NCBI GenBank assembly: GCA_026168805.1
Contig: JAPFDS010000075.1
Span: forward strand, 62,001 to 126,000
DNA: 64,000 bases
Source: Caryophanales bacterium
GTDB lineage: Bacteria > Bacillota > Bacilli > Bacillales > Amphibacillaceae
Direction of reading: 5' to 3'
Shown piece by piece: positions 51,572-60,818 of this stretch (within the stretch, counting starts at the first letter, position 1; every line of letters begins with the position of its first letter). A program made the position numbers and the translations under genes. The notes beneath the pieces are model-generated. The model saw nothing but the letters and a program-made list of their open reading frames with translations, ran no database searches and had not been told where the DNA came from.

Positions 51572-54500
51572 CTAGTTTACTACTGATTTTATTTCATTGC
51601 GTCGTGTTTCAAGTAATTCAACATCGACTACTTCTTGGAGCATTTTTTGTTGATGTTCCATATGTGATTGTATTTGATGTACATACATCGTATCGTTCGC
51701 CCGTGATTGTTCATCCCATTTTTTCAAATAATCGGTCAGCATCTGTTCTTTTACAGATTCAATGTATGTATCAATATGCGGGTGTAACTCTACATATATA
51801 TTTTCTCGCATCAGATCTTTTTCATTTTGTACAAAAAATGCTTTCATTCCATTGTATTTTAAATTGGATTGAATCGTTTTGTAGTTCAGTCGAGTAAATG
51901 GTTCTTCAAAATCTGGCGTATCAACATGTTGTTCTTCTAACACTGGTAGTAAGAATGATTGATCAATTTGTTGTAAGCTGTCTTTTGTTTCTACATAATG
52001 GGCAAATAATTGTTTTTTTAATTCCGCTTCAACTCGTAGTGCAATCGCTCGAATTTCCTGTAATAATTCATAGCCACTATATTTGAGTAGAGCATTAGCA
52101 GCTGTATATACTTGTTCTTGTCCTTTTCTACCTGATTCTGTAACCGTTGTTGGATTAAATGTTTCTTTAAAAAAGTCATGGAAACGGATTTCAAACCGTT
52201 CTACAACATAGAATAGTTGCCGTTCAATGCGATTTTCAATTTGTTCTTTATACGCTTTTGTCGTTCGATTATGAATCCATTCGTACATGTTCGCTTCATA
52301 TGCATGAAGTTGTTGCGCACGCTCTTCTTTTTCTGCACCATCTAATTGGACATAATCAATATATCCGTCAAGCGCATGTAAAGAACGTTTTATATCCACA
52401 TAAGCAGATTCCATCGTTAAGGATGGAAGATCGTTGTTTAAGAAGCTGAAAAAGTCATTTAAAAATATGTCGAATTTTTTCTGATTCGGTGAATCTTGAT
52501 CATGATTCTCGATAATCTGTTTGCTTGAAATAGGATAAATAGAAGGAAAACGAATGCCTAATAACACAAGTTGTTCTTCTACATAATCACAGACAAGCTT
52601 CAATTCCTGCTCATCGACTGCAAGGTCTGCCGCGTTAATAATAAAGAACATCTTATCCAATTCAAATGACTCTTTTACACGTCCTAATTGCATTAAGAAA
52701 TCTTTATCCGCACGTGATAGTGCATGGTTATAATATGTTACATAAAGGATCGCATCGGCTTCTTTAATGTACTCAAAGGATACATTTGTATGACGAGCAT
52801 TGACTGAATCTGCCCCTGGTGTATCAACAAGAGTGATACCTTTTTGTGTAATCGAACAATCATAATGTACGTTCATTTCTTTAATATAACAAGCTTTCGT
52901 TTCGTCTGTTGCATAGGTTGCAAACTGTTCTAAATCGATTGTTTCAGATGTACCGATTCTATCTTTCATATATGAATATCCATTTGCCATTGCATGAATA
53001 TACGCGCGGTACATTTGATCTAATGATGTATTATGAATCACATCATTATCAATAACCCAAGACAATAATTCACTAAATGGTCCTTCAGGTGGGTGCAGCT
53101 CTTTTGTCATTTCTCTTATATCTAATGCAATCTCATCTTCTTCTTTTAAAGTAATACTTACATTCCCATGGCTGTTTTCATCATCAATTGGTGAAATCTT
53201 TGTAATGACAGCCGTTGTAGGATTAGGTGAAGATGGTAAAACTGTATCCGCTAGAAGTGCATTCGCGAAGGAAGATTTTCCTGCACTAAAAGCTCCGAAT
53301 AAAGCAACTGTCAATGACCGATGTTCAAGCCGGTCTTTTTTATCAAGCATATCTTCAATATACGAATGAAAACCTGATATACCTTCAAGACTGGCAATTG
53401 TATCGTCAATTGCTTGGATAGTATCTTGAATATCAAAATGTTTTTTCGGATTCTTAGCTTCTTCATTGATTTGATTTTCTTCTATTTTATCGGAAGAACC
53501 ATTGTTTAATGTAATTGCGTCTTCCGCGTCAAGTACTGTATACGAATGAAATAGTGCATCGATTTTTCGTTTCATTTCATTTTCAACGTCCGGGTCATAT
53601 GTAGGTTTCTGTAAAATATGGTCTATCTGCTCCATATTTTCATTGTACATATTTCGGTAGTCATCAAGTTCATTTTGTTGATTCATCGCACTAGAAAAAG
53701 TTTGTTTATTTTCATCCATCTTTTTTTGAGTGGTTTGCATCTGTTCTGCAAAATAAGTCGAGATATGATCCCACACACCCCTCACTTTTTTGCGAAAAGA
53801 TGTATTGATCTCACTATGAACTTCTTTTGTGTAATTTAATACGTATTCGCCTGACATGTGGGCGCCTCTGCGCACACTATCTTTGATTAGTTGGTCAACG
53901 TTATTGATGGATAGATCATTTAATTGCGTATCAATTAGAGTGTGTGGAATATCATACGTTTCACAAAGCGTCTTTATTTTATCACGTAGATTCCATTCGA
54001 TAGTAGATTCGATTGTCTCACACAACTCTTTCACAAAAACTTCTTCTCGACGTGCTTTTTCTTCAGCTGTTTTCTTTTTTGATCCGAACAAGCCAATTTT
54101 GAATTGTGGTTGAACAGACTCTAAATACAATCGTGCATGTTCGCGCATTTCAAAAGGCATCACTTGTGCATTTGATAGTGTTTGATTTACATCCTTAAAA
54201 AGCTCCTCATGCAAGGATTTTTTCGCTTGTTTAAATTGTTTATACTCTTGTTGTAAGTTTTGATATTCTTGAACTTGTTCTTTATTTTGTCCTGATGAAT
54301 CAAGAGCAAGCTGTTGATCTTCAAATGCATCTGTCAGAAATTGTTTATGTTTCTCAACGACATCTTTGATGGAGCGTTTCATAGAGTCGTTTATTTCAAG
54401 TCGTTTTGAAATCAATCCGTCAATTGTTTGTTGCACTTCTGAAAATGCATTATGTTCTACCTGGCTATCTTTTAATGACGTATAAAACAACTTTTCAGGG

Positions 54501-55174
54501 TGAATATTCCACTGCTTGAACGTTTGTTCGATTTGTTGATGAAACAGATTAAATGCTATTTCTTGTTCATTGTGCTTATCAATTTGGTTGATAATTACAT
54601 AGAATGGTATCTTTTTCTCTTGTAATTGTTGTAAGAACAACAAGTTCACTTCTGATTGAACATGGTTATAATCCATCACATAAAATAATACGTCTGCACT
54701 ATGGAGGGACCCTTCTGTCATTAATCGGTCTGCATCATCTGCAGCATCGATACCAGGAGTGTCATAGATTGCTGTTTTTGGCGGTAGAACTTGCTTAGAT
54801 GTATTAATTTCTACAGTATGAATAGACTCTTTATCTTTACAATAAGAGCGAACGAGATCCATGTCATAAGGTTCATTGTATTGCACAGGCTCTTGTTCGT
54901 GAAAATACATACGCGCATAGCCTTCACCAGACGTGAGCTTTACAATATTTGCACTTGTTGGAATGGGACTTTTAGGCAACACATCAATTCCGAGTAACGC
55001 ATTAATCATTGATGACTTTCCAGCTGAAAAATGCCCCGCAAAACTAATAACAAATTCCTCTTCCACGTATTTATGGTAAAGTTCAACTATTTTTTGACTA
55101 TTTACTTCATCTTTATTTTCGTTCATATATGTATATAAATGAATCAATATATGTTTTATTTGTTCAGAATCCAC
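51572..55174 (-). CDS. dynA: Double dynamin-like GTPase DynA
   Basis: This 1200-residue bacterial dynamin is made of two fused dynamin units, as in B. subtilis DynA (about 1193). The first P-loop GHFSAGKSS is at residues 47-55, with DTPGIDAA and NQIDK downstream. The second, GAFSAGKSS, has Lys633, then DTPGADSV. Long coiled-coil stretches separate and follow the G domains. DynA fuses and protects membranes under stress and phage attack. I take the GTG at 55174, nine bases after AAAGGT. A TTG at 55180 is possible but crowds the site. Confidence 0.92.
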   Translation of the reverse strand: MDSEQIKHILIHLYTYMNENKDEVNSQKIVELYHKYVEEEFVISFAGHFSAGKSSMINALLGIDVLPKSPIPTSANIVKLTSGEGYARMYFHEQEPVQYNEPYDMDLVRSYCKDKESIHTVEINTSKQVLPPKTAIYDTPGIDAADDADRLMTEGSLHSADVLFYVMDYNHVQSEVNLLFLQQLQEKKIPFYVIINQIDKHNEQEIAFNLFHQQIEQTFKQWNIHPEKLFYTSLKDSQVEHNAFSEVQQTIDGLISKRLEINDSMKRSIKDVVEKHKQFLTDAFEDQQLALDSSGQNKEQVQEYQNLQQEYKQFKQAKKSLHEELFKDVNQTLSNAQVMPFEMREHARLYLESVQPQFKIGLFGSKKKTAEEKARREEVFVKELCETIESTIEWNLRDKIKTLCETYDIPHTLIDTQLNDLSINNVDQLIKDSVRRGAHMSGEYVLNYTKEVHSEINTSFRKKVRGVWDHISTYFAEQMQTTQKKMDENKQTFSSAMNQQNELDDYRNMYNENMEQIDHILQKPTYDPDVENEMKRKIDALFHSYTVLDAEDAITLNNGSSDKIEENQINEEAKNPKKHFDIQDTIQAIDDTIASLEGISGFHSYIEDMLDKKDRLEHRSLTVALFGAFSAGKSSFANALLADTVLPSSPNPTTAVITKISPIDDENSHGNVSITLKEEDEIALDIREMTKELHPPEGPFSELLSWVIDNDVIHNTSLDQMYRAYIHAMANGYSYMKDRIGTSETIDLEQFATYATDETKACYIKEMNVHYDCSITQKGITLVDTPGADSVNARHTNVSFEYIKEADAILYVTYYNHALSRADKDFLMQLGRVKESFELDKMFFIINAADLAVDEQELKLVCDYVEEQLVLLGIRFPSIYPISSKQIIENHDQDSPNQKKFDIFLNDFFSFLNNDLPSLTMESAYVDIKRSLHALDGYIDYVQLDGAEKEERAQQLHAYEANMYEWIHNRTTKAYKEQIENRIERQLFYVVERFEIRFHDFFKETFNPTTVTESGRKGQEQVYTAANALLKYSGYELLQEIRAIALRVEAELKKQLFAHYVETKDSLQQIDQSFLLPVLEEQHVDTPDFEEPFTRLNYKTIQSNLKYNGMKAFFVQNEKDLMRENIYVELHPHIDTYIESVKEQMLTDYLKKWDEQSRANDTMYVHQIQSHMEHQQKMLQEVVDVELLETRRNEIKSVVN

Positions 55175-55287
55175 AATCAAACGACCTTTCTACATTCATA
55201 ATGCTTTCATTATACGAAAGTTTACTAGAATTATCTACCTGAAGGAACTTTATTGATCCCCTAGCCATTGTAGAAAATACTTCCAAA

Positions 55288-55328
55288 CAAAAAAGATGTA
55301 TAAGAGAACACTGTCTTTTATACATCTG
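55288..55328 (-). terminator. Terminator downstream of the acyl-CoA carboxylase operon
   Basis: On the minus strand AGATGTATAAAAGA pairs with TCTCTTATACATCT (one mismatch) and is followed by TTTTTTG. It lies about 135 bp after the last gene of the operon. Confidence 0.75.
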
Positions 55329-55362
55329 AATGAATTTCATAATTACCAAAATCAGCTATGTT

Positions 55363-55410
55363 AATACAACATGTAGTTTCAAAAGATTAAACGAAAATAC
55401 ATGTTGTATT
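55363..55410. repeat. Long hairpin of unknown role
   Basis: A perfect 13-bp inverted repeat AATACAACATGTA/TACATGTTGTATT has a 22-nt centre. No T-run follows on either strand, so it does not look like an ordinary terminator. Confidence 0.55.
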
Positions 55411-55462
55411 GGTTTAACAAAAAATACGTATGATGAAATTCATTGATCTTTTAGATTCAATT

Positions 55463-56992
55463 TTACACTGGATATACTCCATGTTTTCTTTCGGTAAACG
55501 TTACATTTTTTGCTTGATACACTGAAAAACGGTTGATTAAATCTTCACGTAAGTCATTTGGTTGTACAATTGCATCAATGACCATTTCTGAAGCTAACCG
55601 ATAAATATCGATATCTTCTTTATATTCCTCTTCTTTTTCTTTAATAAATGCTGCACGTTCTTCTTCAGGAAGTTCTGCAATTTTATTTGCATACACCGCA
55701 TTAACAGCAGCTGAAGGTCCCATAACAGCTATTTCAGCTGTTGGTAATGCAATGCAAGCATCTGGTTCAAATGCCGGCCCTGCCATTGCATATAATCCTG
55801 CACCATATGCTTTTCGTACAACAACTGAGATTTTAGGAACAGTTGCTTCACTCATAGATGCGAGCATTTTAGCACCGTGACGAATAATACCAGCTCTTTC
55901 TACATGCGTACCGATCATAAATCCAGGAATGTCCATTAAGAATAATAATGGAATATTAAATGCATCACATAATTGAATGAATTTTGCTGCCTTATCAGCA
56001 GAATCTGGGAATAACACTCCGCCTTTTACCCGTGGCTGGTTTGCAATAATCCCAATGACTTCTCCGTTGATTCGCGATAAACCGGTAATCAGTTCAGGTG
56101 CAAATAGTTTTTTAATTTCACAAAAGCTGTCTGCATCAATCACACCATCAATTAAATCATACATATCAAAAGGAGCATTTGGATTTTCTGGAACGATATC
56201 TGCAATCGTCTGATCCATCTTCTTTGTGTCTATTGAATCAGTTATATTTGGCTTGCTTCTGAAGTTCGCTGGAAAATACGTTAAATAGTTTCGTGCAAAA
56301 GTAATCGCTTCTTCTTCGGATTCGACGAGTACATCGCCACAACCTGAGACAGAGCAATGCATACGCGCTCCACCCATTTCTTCTAAACTTACCTTTTCCC
56401 CGATAACCATTTCTGCCATACGAGGAGAACCTAAATACATAGACGCATTTCCTTCAACCATAATAACAATATCGCAGAATGCTGGAATATACGCCCCTCC
56501 TGCAGCTGAAGGTCCAAATAGTACACAAATTTGCGGAACTCTACCAGATAACTTAATTTGATTATGGAAAATGCGTCCTGCACCTCTTCTTCCAGGGAAC
56601 ATTTCCACTTGATCGGTAATTCTCGCACCTGCAGAATCTACTAAATATAACATTGGTATTTCTAGCTTTTCGGCCGTTTCTTGAATGCGTACCATTTTTT
56701 CAACTGTACGTACTCCCCAAGAACCAGCTTTTACAGTTGAATCGTTCGCTAGTACACATACTTTTTGTCCTTGAATCGTTCCAATCCCAGTAACTACACC
56801 ATCTGACGGCAGTGTGTCATCTGCACAATTGGCAAAAAATGCATCTTCTACATCTACTCCGTTGTCAAATAGCTTCTCTAGTCGTTCACGAACAAACATT
56901 TTACCATTTGCAGCATTTCGTTCATGGTACTTTTCATGTCCACCTTGCTTAATTGTATTGACTCTATTTTGTAACTCTTCCATATAAGACAT
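55463..56992 (-). CDS. yngE: Acyl-CoA carboxylase carboxyltransferase subunit (YngE-like, methylcrotonyl/propionyl-CoA type)
   Basis: This 509-residue biotin-dependent carboxyltransferase transfers carboxyl from carboxybiotin to an acyl-CoA. Crotonase-like halves are visible, with acyl-CoA and carboxybiotin oxyanion segments GPSAAGGAYIPAF and RKAYGAGLYAMAGPAF. Together with the biotin carboxylase, carrier and enoyl-CoA hydratase genes, the most likely substrate is 3-methylcrotonyl-CoA in leucine breakdown, as proposed for the B. subtilis yng operon. Propionyl-CoA is possible. Confidence 0.87.
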   Translation of the reverse strand: MSYMEELQNRVNTIKQGGHEKYHERNAANGKMFVRERLEKLFDNGVDVEDAFFANCADDTLPSDGVVTGIGTIQGQKVCVLANDSTVKAGSWGVRTVEKMVRIQETAEKLEIPMLYLVDSAGARITDQVEMFPGRRGAGRIFHNQIKLSGRVPQICVLFGPSAAGGAYIPAFCDIVIMVEGNASMYLGSPRMAEMVIGEKVSLEEMGGARMHCSVSGCGDVLVESEEEAITFARNYLTYFPANFRSKPNITDSIDTKKMDQTIADIVPENPNAPFDMYDLIDGVIDADSFCEIKKLFAPELITGLSRINGEVIGIIANQPRVKGGVLFPDSADKAAKFIQLCDAFNIPLLFLMDIPGFMIGTHVERAGIIRHGAKMLASMSEATVPKISVVVRKAYGAGLYAMAGPAFEPDACIALPTAEIAVMGPSAAVNAVYANKIAELPEEERAAFIKEKEEEYKEDIDIYRLASEMVIDAIVQPNDLREDLINRFSVYQAKNVTFTERKHGVYPV

Positions 56993-57009
56993 GTATGAGC
57001 TCCTTTCTA

Positions 57010-57792
57010 TTATTTACCTTGATACTGTGGCGGTCTTTTCTCACTAAACGCACGTAATCCTTCCGTACGATCTTCTGTATGTATCGTTTCTTTATATAAA
57101 GTGTGTTCTAAATGCAGGCCATCATTCATTGTTTGGTCTAAGCCTTCATTGATTGCTCGTTTACTTAATGCCACAGCTACTGGACCATTTGCACAAATTT
57201 GTTCAGCTGTTTGAAGAGCTCCAGCAATCAGTAGGCCTTCCTCAAACACATCTTCTAGCAGCCCAATCTCTTTCGCCTCATGGGCATCGATTCTTTGTGC
57301 AGTATAAATAAGACGCTTTGCTTCCCCTTTTCCAACAATACGCGGAAGTCTTTGCGTACCACCAGCACCTGGTATAATTGCCAGACTTGTTTCAGTGAGA
57401 CCCATCTGTGCAGTGTTAACAGCGTACCGAATGTCGCACGCAAGGGCTAACTCAAGTCCTCCACCAAATGCTGCACCATTGATTGCTGCAATGACTGGCA
57501 TGCTCAGTTGTTCTACTCTCGTTATTGTTTCACCAATCGTTGCAACTGTACGTAATACTTCTTCGTCATTCATATGTTTACGTTCTTTTAAATCAGCACC
57601 AGCACAAAATGCTTTATTTCCTTCTCCAGTAATGATGACACAATAAATAGATTTGTTTGCTGCAATACGATCTAGTTGTTCATTGAAATCCTCAAGCATT
57701 TGTAAAGAAAAGGAGTTTGCTGCCGATGCTCGTTGTAACGTTACTATTGCTACGTGATCTTTTACAATCGAAACATCTACTAATTTTTCCAT
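57010..57792 (-). CDS. yngF: Enoyl-CoA hydratase/isomerase (YngF-like; methylglutaconyl-CoA hydratase candidate)
   Basis: This 260-residue crotonase has the oxyanion segments FCAGADLKER and NGAAFGGGLELALACDIR. A catalytic glutamate lies in MGLTETSLAIIPGAGGTQRLPR. In this operon it would hydrate 3-methylglutaconyl-CoA to HMG-CoA. The start is the ATG at 57792 after GAGGGGG, a few codons inside the longest frame. It is 17 bp upstream of the carboxyltransferase gene. Confidence 0.88.
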   Translation of the reverse strand: MEKLVDVSIVKDHVAIVTLQRASAANSFSLQMLEDFNEQLDRIAANKSIYCVIITGEGNKAFCAGADLKERKHMNDEEVLRTVATIGETITRVEQLSMPVIAAINGAAFGGGLELALACDIRYAVNTAQMGLTETSLAIIPGAGGTQRLPRIVGKGEAKRLIYTAQRIDAHEAKEIGLLEDVFEEGLLIAGALQTAEQICANGPVAVALSKRAINEGLDQTMNDGLHLEHTLYKETIHTEDRTEGLRAFSEKRPPQYQGK

Positions 57793-57826
57793 CGTATCAT
57801 TCCCCCTCGTCAACAAAGAAATTAGC

Positions 57827-58039
57827 TTATTCGATTACGAGGAGTACATCTCCTTCGTTTACAAAATCTCCTTCAGCTTTCACAATAGATTTCACGACAC
57901 CATCTTTTTCTGCAGCAATCGGGATTTCCATTTTCATTGATTCTAATACGACCACGTCTTGTCCTGCTGTTACAGAATCACCTTCGTCAACAACAATCTT
58001 CCAAATACTTCCTGCCATACTTGCTTTTACTTCATTCAT
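57827..58039 (-). CDS. yngHB: Biotin/lipoyl carrier protein (YngHB-like)
   Basis: This 70-residue biotinyl domain carries the biotinylation motif ESMKMEIP, with Lys36 as the target of BirA. It is the separate carrier for the biotin carboxylase encoded just upstream. AGGAGG precedes the ATG. Its position between biotin carboxylase and enoyl-CoA hydratase is nearly that of yngHB in B. subtilis. Confidence 0.93.
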   Translation of the reverse strand: MNEVKASMAGSIWKIVVDEGDSVTAGQDVVVLESMKMEIPIAAEKDGVVKSIVKAEGDFVNEGDVLLVIE

Positions 58040-58068
58040 CTTTATTCCTCCTACACATTTGAATTACA

Positions 58069-59400
58069 TTACATATGTTTATTTACGTAATCAGTCGTTA
58101 TGTTCCCTTTCATAAATGCTTCCTGAGTGACGATTTTTTGAAGCATAGGGATGTTTGTTTTTATTCCCTCTATTGTCGTTTCATTGAGAGTTCTAGCCAA
58201 CTGTTGAATTGTTTTTTCGCGTGTACGATTGGAAACAATTATTTTACCAATCATTGGATCATAAAATGGCGTAACAACTGTATTGTTTTCTACGCTCATT
58301 TCTAAGCGGACACCTTCACCAGTTGGTACATCGCATGTTGAAATCGTTCCTGGAGAAGGGAAAAAGGTCTCTGGGTCCTCTGCATACAACCGAACTTCAA
58401 TGGCGTGTCCATTAATGGATATTGCATCTTGCTGCACTGCTAAAGGATTCCCTTGAGCTATTTCAATTTGCATTTGCACTAAATCAAGTCCAGTAATCTC
58501 CTCTGTAACAGGATGCTCCACTTGAATCCGTGTATTCATTTCTAAAAAGTAATAATTGTTTTCTTCGTCAACTAAAAATTCAATTGTTCCTATGTTTTCA
58601 TAATGCATCTCTTTACATGCACGTATAGACTTTTCACCCATCTCCAGACGAACATTTTCCGGCAAAGAAGAGGGAGCCTCTTCAATTACTTTTTGATTCC
58701 GTCTTTGAATCGAACACTCTCGATCAAATAGGTGAATGACATTTCCAAATGCATCGGCCGCAATTTGAATTTCGATATGTCTCGCATGTTCAATTTGTTT
58801 CTCTAAAAACAATGAGCCATCTCCGAACAAGCTTTTAGCACGTTGTTCATTTGTTTCAATGGCTTTAAGCAACTCTTCCTCTGTATGAACAACTTCCATA
58901 CCTACACCGCCACCACCTGCAGATGCTTTTACCATGACAGGATAGCCGATGCGTTCAGCTTCTTGAGTGGCTTCATCAATCGTTTCAATAGCCGTCTCTG
59001 TACCTGGGATAATTGGTATCCCTGCTTGTTTCATCGCTTGACGAGCCGCAATTTTATCCCCCATCAGCGTAATAAGCGCATTAGATGGACCAATAAATAT
59101 GATGTCCTCTTGTTCACATCTTTTAGCAAAGTGAGGATTTTCACTTAAAAATCCATAGCCCGGGTGAATAGCGTCTGCTCCAGATTCTTTAGCAACCTCA
59201 AAAATACGATCCATATGTAAATAACTTTCTTGTGCACGTGCGGGACCAACTTCATAAGATTCGGTAGCCATCGAAACATAGGCCGCTTCTCGATCGGCTT
59301 CAGAGTATATCGCAACTGTTTCAATATTCATCTTCATGCACGTTCGAATAATTCGAGCCGCAATCTCCCCACGATTGGCAATAAGTACCTTCTGAATCAT
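58069..59400 (-). CDS. yngH: Biotin carboxylase (YngH-like)
   Basis: This 443-residue ATP-grasp biotin carboxylase loads bicarbonate-derived carboxyl onto the biotin carrier encoded 29 bp downstream. The N terminus KVLIANRGEIAARIIRTC, the ATP-grasp glycine loop KASAGGGGVGM and the catalytic EMNTRIQVEHPVTE are intact. It should act in the acyl-CoA carboxylase of this operon rather than in fatty-acid synthesis. AAGGAGG precedes the ATG. Confidence 0.92.
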   Translation of the reverse strand: MIQKVLIANRGEIAARIIRTCMKMNIETVAIYSEADREAAYVSMATESYEVGPARAQESYLHMDRIFEVAKESGADAIHPGYGFLSENPHFAKRCEQEDIIFIGPSNALITLMGDKIAARQAMKQAGIPIIPGTETAIETIDEATQEAERIGYPVMVKASAGGGGVGMEVVHTEEELLKAIETNEQRAKSLFGDGSLFLEKQIEHARHIEIQIAADAFGNVIHLFDRECSIQRRNQKVIEEAPSSLPENVRLEMGEKSIRACKEMHYENIGTIEFLVDEENNYYFLEMNTRIQVEHPVTEEITGLDLVQMQIEIAQGNPLAVQQDAISINGHAIEVRLYAEDPETFFPSPGTISTCDVPTGEGVRLEMSVENNTVVTPFYDPMIGKIIVSNRTREKTIQQLARTLNETTIEGIKTNIPMLQKIVTQEAFMKGNITTDYVNKHM

Positions 59401-59423
59401 TTAAACAGCCTCCTTTAAAACGT

Positions 59424-60569
59424 TTATCTTAGACCTAGCTGGCGTGAGATGACCACACGTTGAATCTCTGACGTCCCTTCACCAATCACAAGTAGTTTAG
59501 CATCTCTCAAGTAACGTTCAACTTCATATTCACGCATATATCCATATCCACCATGAATTTGAATGGCTTCGTCAGCTGCACGTACAGCTGTTTCAGTTGC
59601 AAATAATTTCGCATAAGCCGCTTCTTTTGAAAAAGGTCTGCCTTGGTCTTTTAACCAAGCTGCTTTCATTACCATATTTCGGGCTAATTCAATTTCCATA
59701 GCCATATCTGCTAATTTAAATTGGATGGCTTGAAAGCTAGAAATAGGTTTCCCAAACTGTTCGCGCTCTTTTGCATATGCCAATGATTTATCTAAAGATG
59801 CTTGAGCAATTCCAACCCCAAGGGCAGCAATGGATATACGTCCACCATCTAATGTTGTCAAAAATTGTTTGAAACCCTCTTTTTCATCTCCAAGTAAATT
59901 CGTTACAGGCACACGTACTTGATCTAAAACAATCTCTGCTGTATCCGATCCACGAACACCCATTTTATCATAATTACTTGTAATCGTTACACCTTCGCTA
60001 TCCGTTGGAACCAAAATTGCGGAAATAATGTTTTTGCCACGTTCATCTTTACCTGTTACAGCTGTGACAATAATTGTTTCCGCAAAACTAGCATTTGTAA
60101 TAAAACACTTCTCACCGCTAATGACATATTCATCGCCTTCGATTTTCGCAGTTGTTTTTGTTCCTCCAGCATCAGATCCGGCGTTTGGTTCTGTTAAGCC
60201 AAAGGACCCTAGTGCTTGTCCGGATGCCAGTGGTTTTAAGAACTTTTCTTTTTGTTCTGCAGTACCGAATTGATGGATTGGACTTGCACCTAAAGATACA
60301 GCTGCAGCATAACTTAGTCCTGTACTTCCACATGCTCGGCCAATTTCTTCTACAGCTAGTGCATACGAAATCGTATCCCCACCAGAACCTCCTTCAGATT
60401 CTGGAAAAGGAATTCCCATAAATCCTAATTTCCCCATTTCTTTAAATATGTCTTCTGGAAAACGAGCAGTCGTATCAATTTCGATTGCACGTGGTTGAAT
60501 CACTTCATTTGCAAAATCACGTGCCATTTTACGAATCATTTGTTGTTCTTCTGTTAAATCAAAATTCAT
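59424..60569 (-). CDS. yngJ: Acyl-CoA dehydrogenase (YngJ-like; isovaleryl/short-chain type)
   Basis: This 381-residue FAD acyl-CoA dehydrogenase opens the operon and would convert isovaleryl-CoA to methylcrotonyl-CoA, or act on another short-chain acyl-CoA. FAD and substrate segments include GLTEPNAGSDAGG, CFITNASFAE and IQIHGGYGYMREYEVERYLRD. A glutamate that may be catalytic lies in GEGTSEIQR. The ATG at 60569 follows GAAGGAGGG. An upstream extension of the frame is rejected. A cre-like site lies about 145 bp before the start. Confidence 0.88.
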   Translation of the reverse strand: MNFDLTEEQQMIRKMARDFANEVIQPRAIEIDTTARFPEDIFKEMGKLGFMGIPFPESEGGSGGDTISYALAVEEIGRACGSTGLSYAAAVSLGASPIHQFGTAEQKEKFLKPLASGQALGSFGLTEPNAGSDAGGTKTTAKIEGDEYVISGEKCFITNASFAETIIVTAVTGKDERGKNIISAILVPTDSEGVTITSNYDKMGVRGSDTAEIVLDQVRVPVTNLLGDEKEGFKQFLTTLDGGRISIAALGVGIAQASLDKSLAYAKEREQFGKPISSFQAIQFKLADMAMEIELARNMVMKAAWLKDQGRPFSKEAAYAKLFATETAVRAADEAIQIHGGYGYMREYEVERYLRDAKLLVIGEGTSEIQRVVISRQLGLR

Positions 60570-60710
60570 AAAAAAACCCTCCTTCATACAAATAAAGAAT
60601 GCATCACATACATATCTATTGTATATGATTTCGTTCATTTTTAGGAACTATTTGTATTGATGAATGTATTATCTTGATAAAAAGCCTGTAATTCAGTATT
60701 GCTCATTATA

Positions 60711-60724
60711 AGATAGCGCTTACA
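60711..60724 (-). promoter_or_regulatory. CcpA-binding (cre)-like site upstream of the acyl-CoA operon
   Basis: On the minus strand TGTAAGCGCTATCT matches the Bacillus cre consensus at 13 of 14 positions by my reading. Its distance upstream suggests control of the acyl-CoA degradation operon, but this was not tested. Confidence 0.5.
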
Positions 60725-60766
60725 AATCCATTATATACCTTACCACATTTTTTACATAGAATAAAG

Positions 60767-60800
60767 AAAGAGAAAAAGAATCATTCTTTTTCTCTTTTCA
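60767..60800 (-). terminator. Terminator after parC
   Basis: A 15-bp stem AAAGAGAAAAAGAAT/ATTCTTTTTCTCTTT lies 19 bp after the parC stop on the minus strand. Confidence 0.8.
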
Positions 60801-60818
60801 TTGTTGTATATTTTTTGT

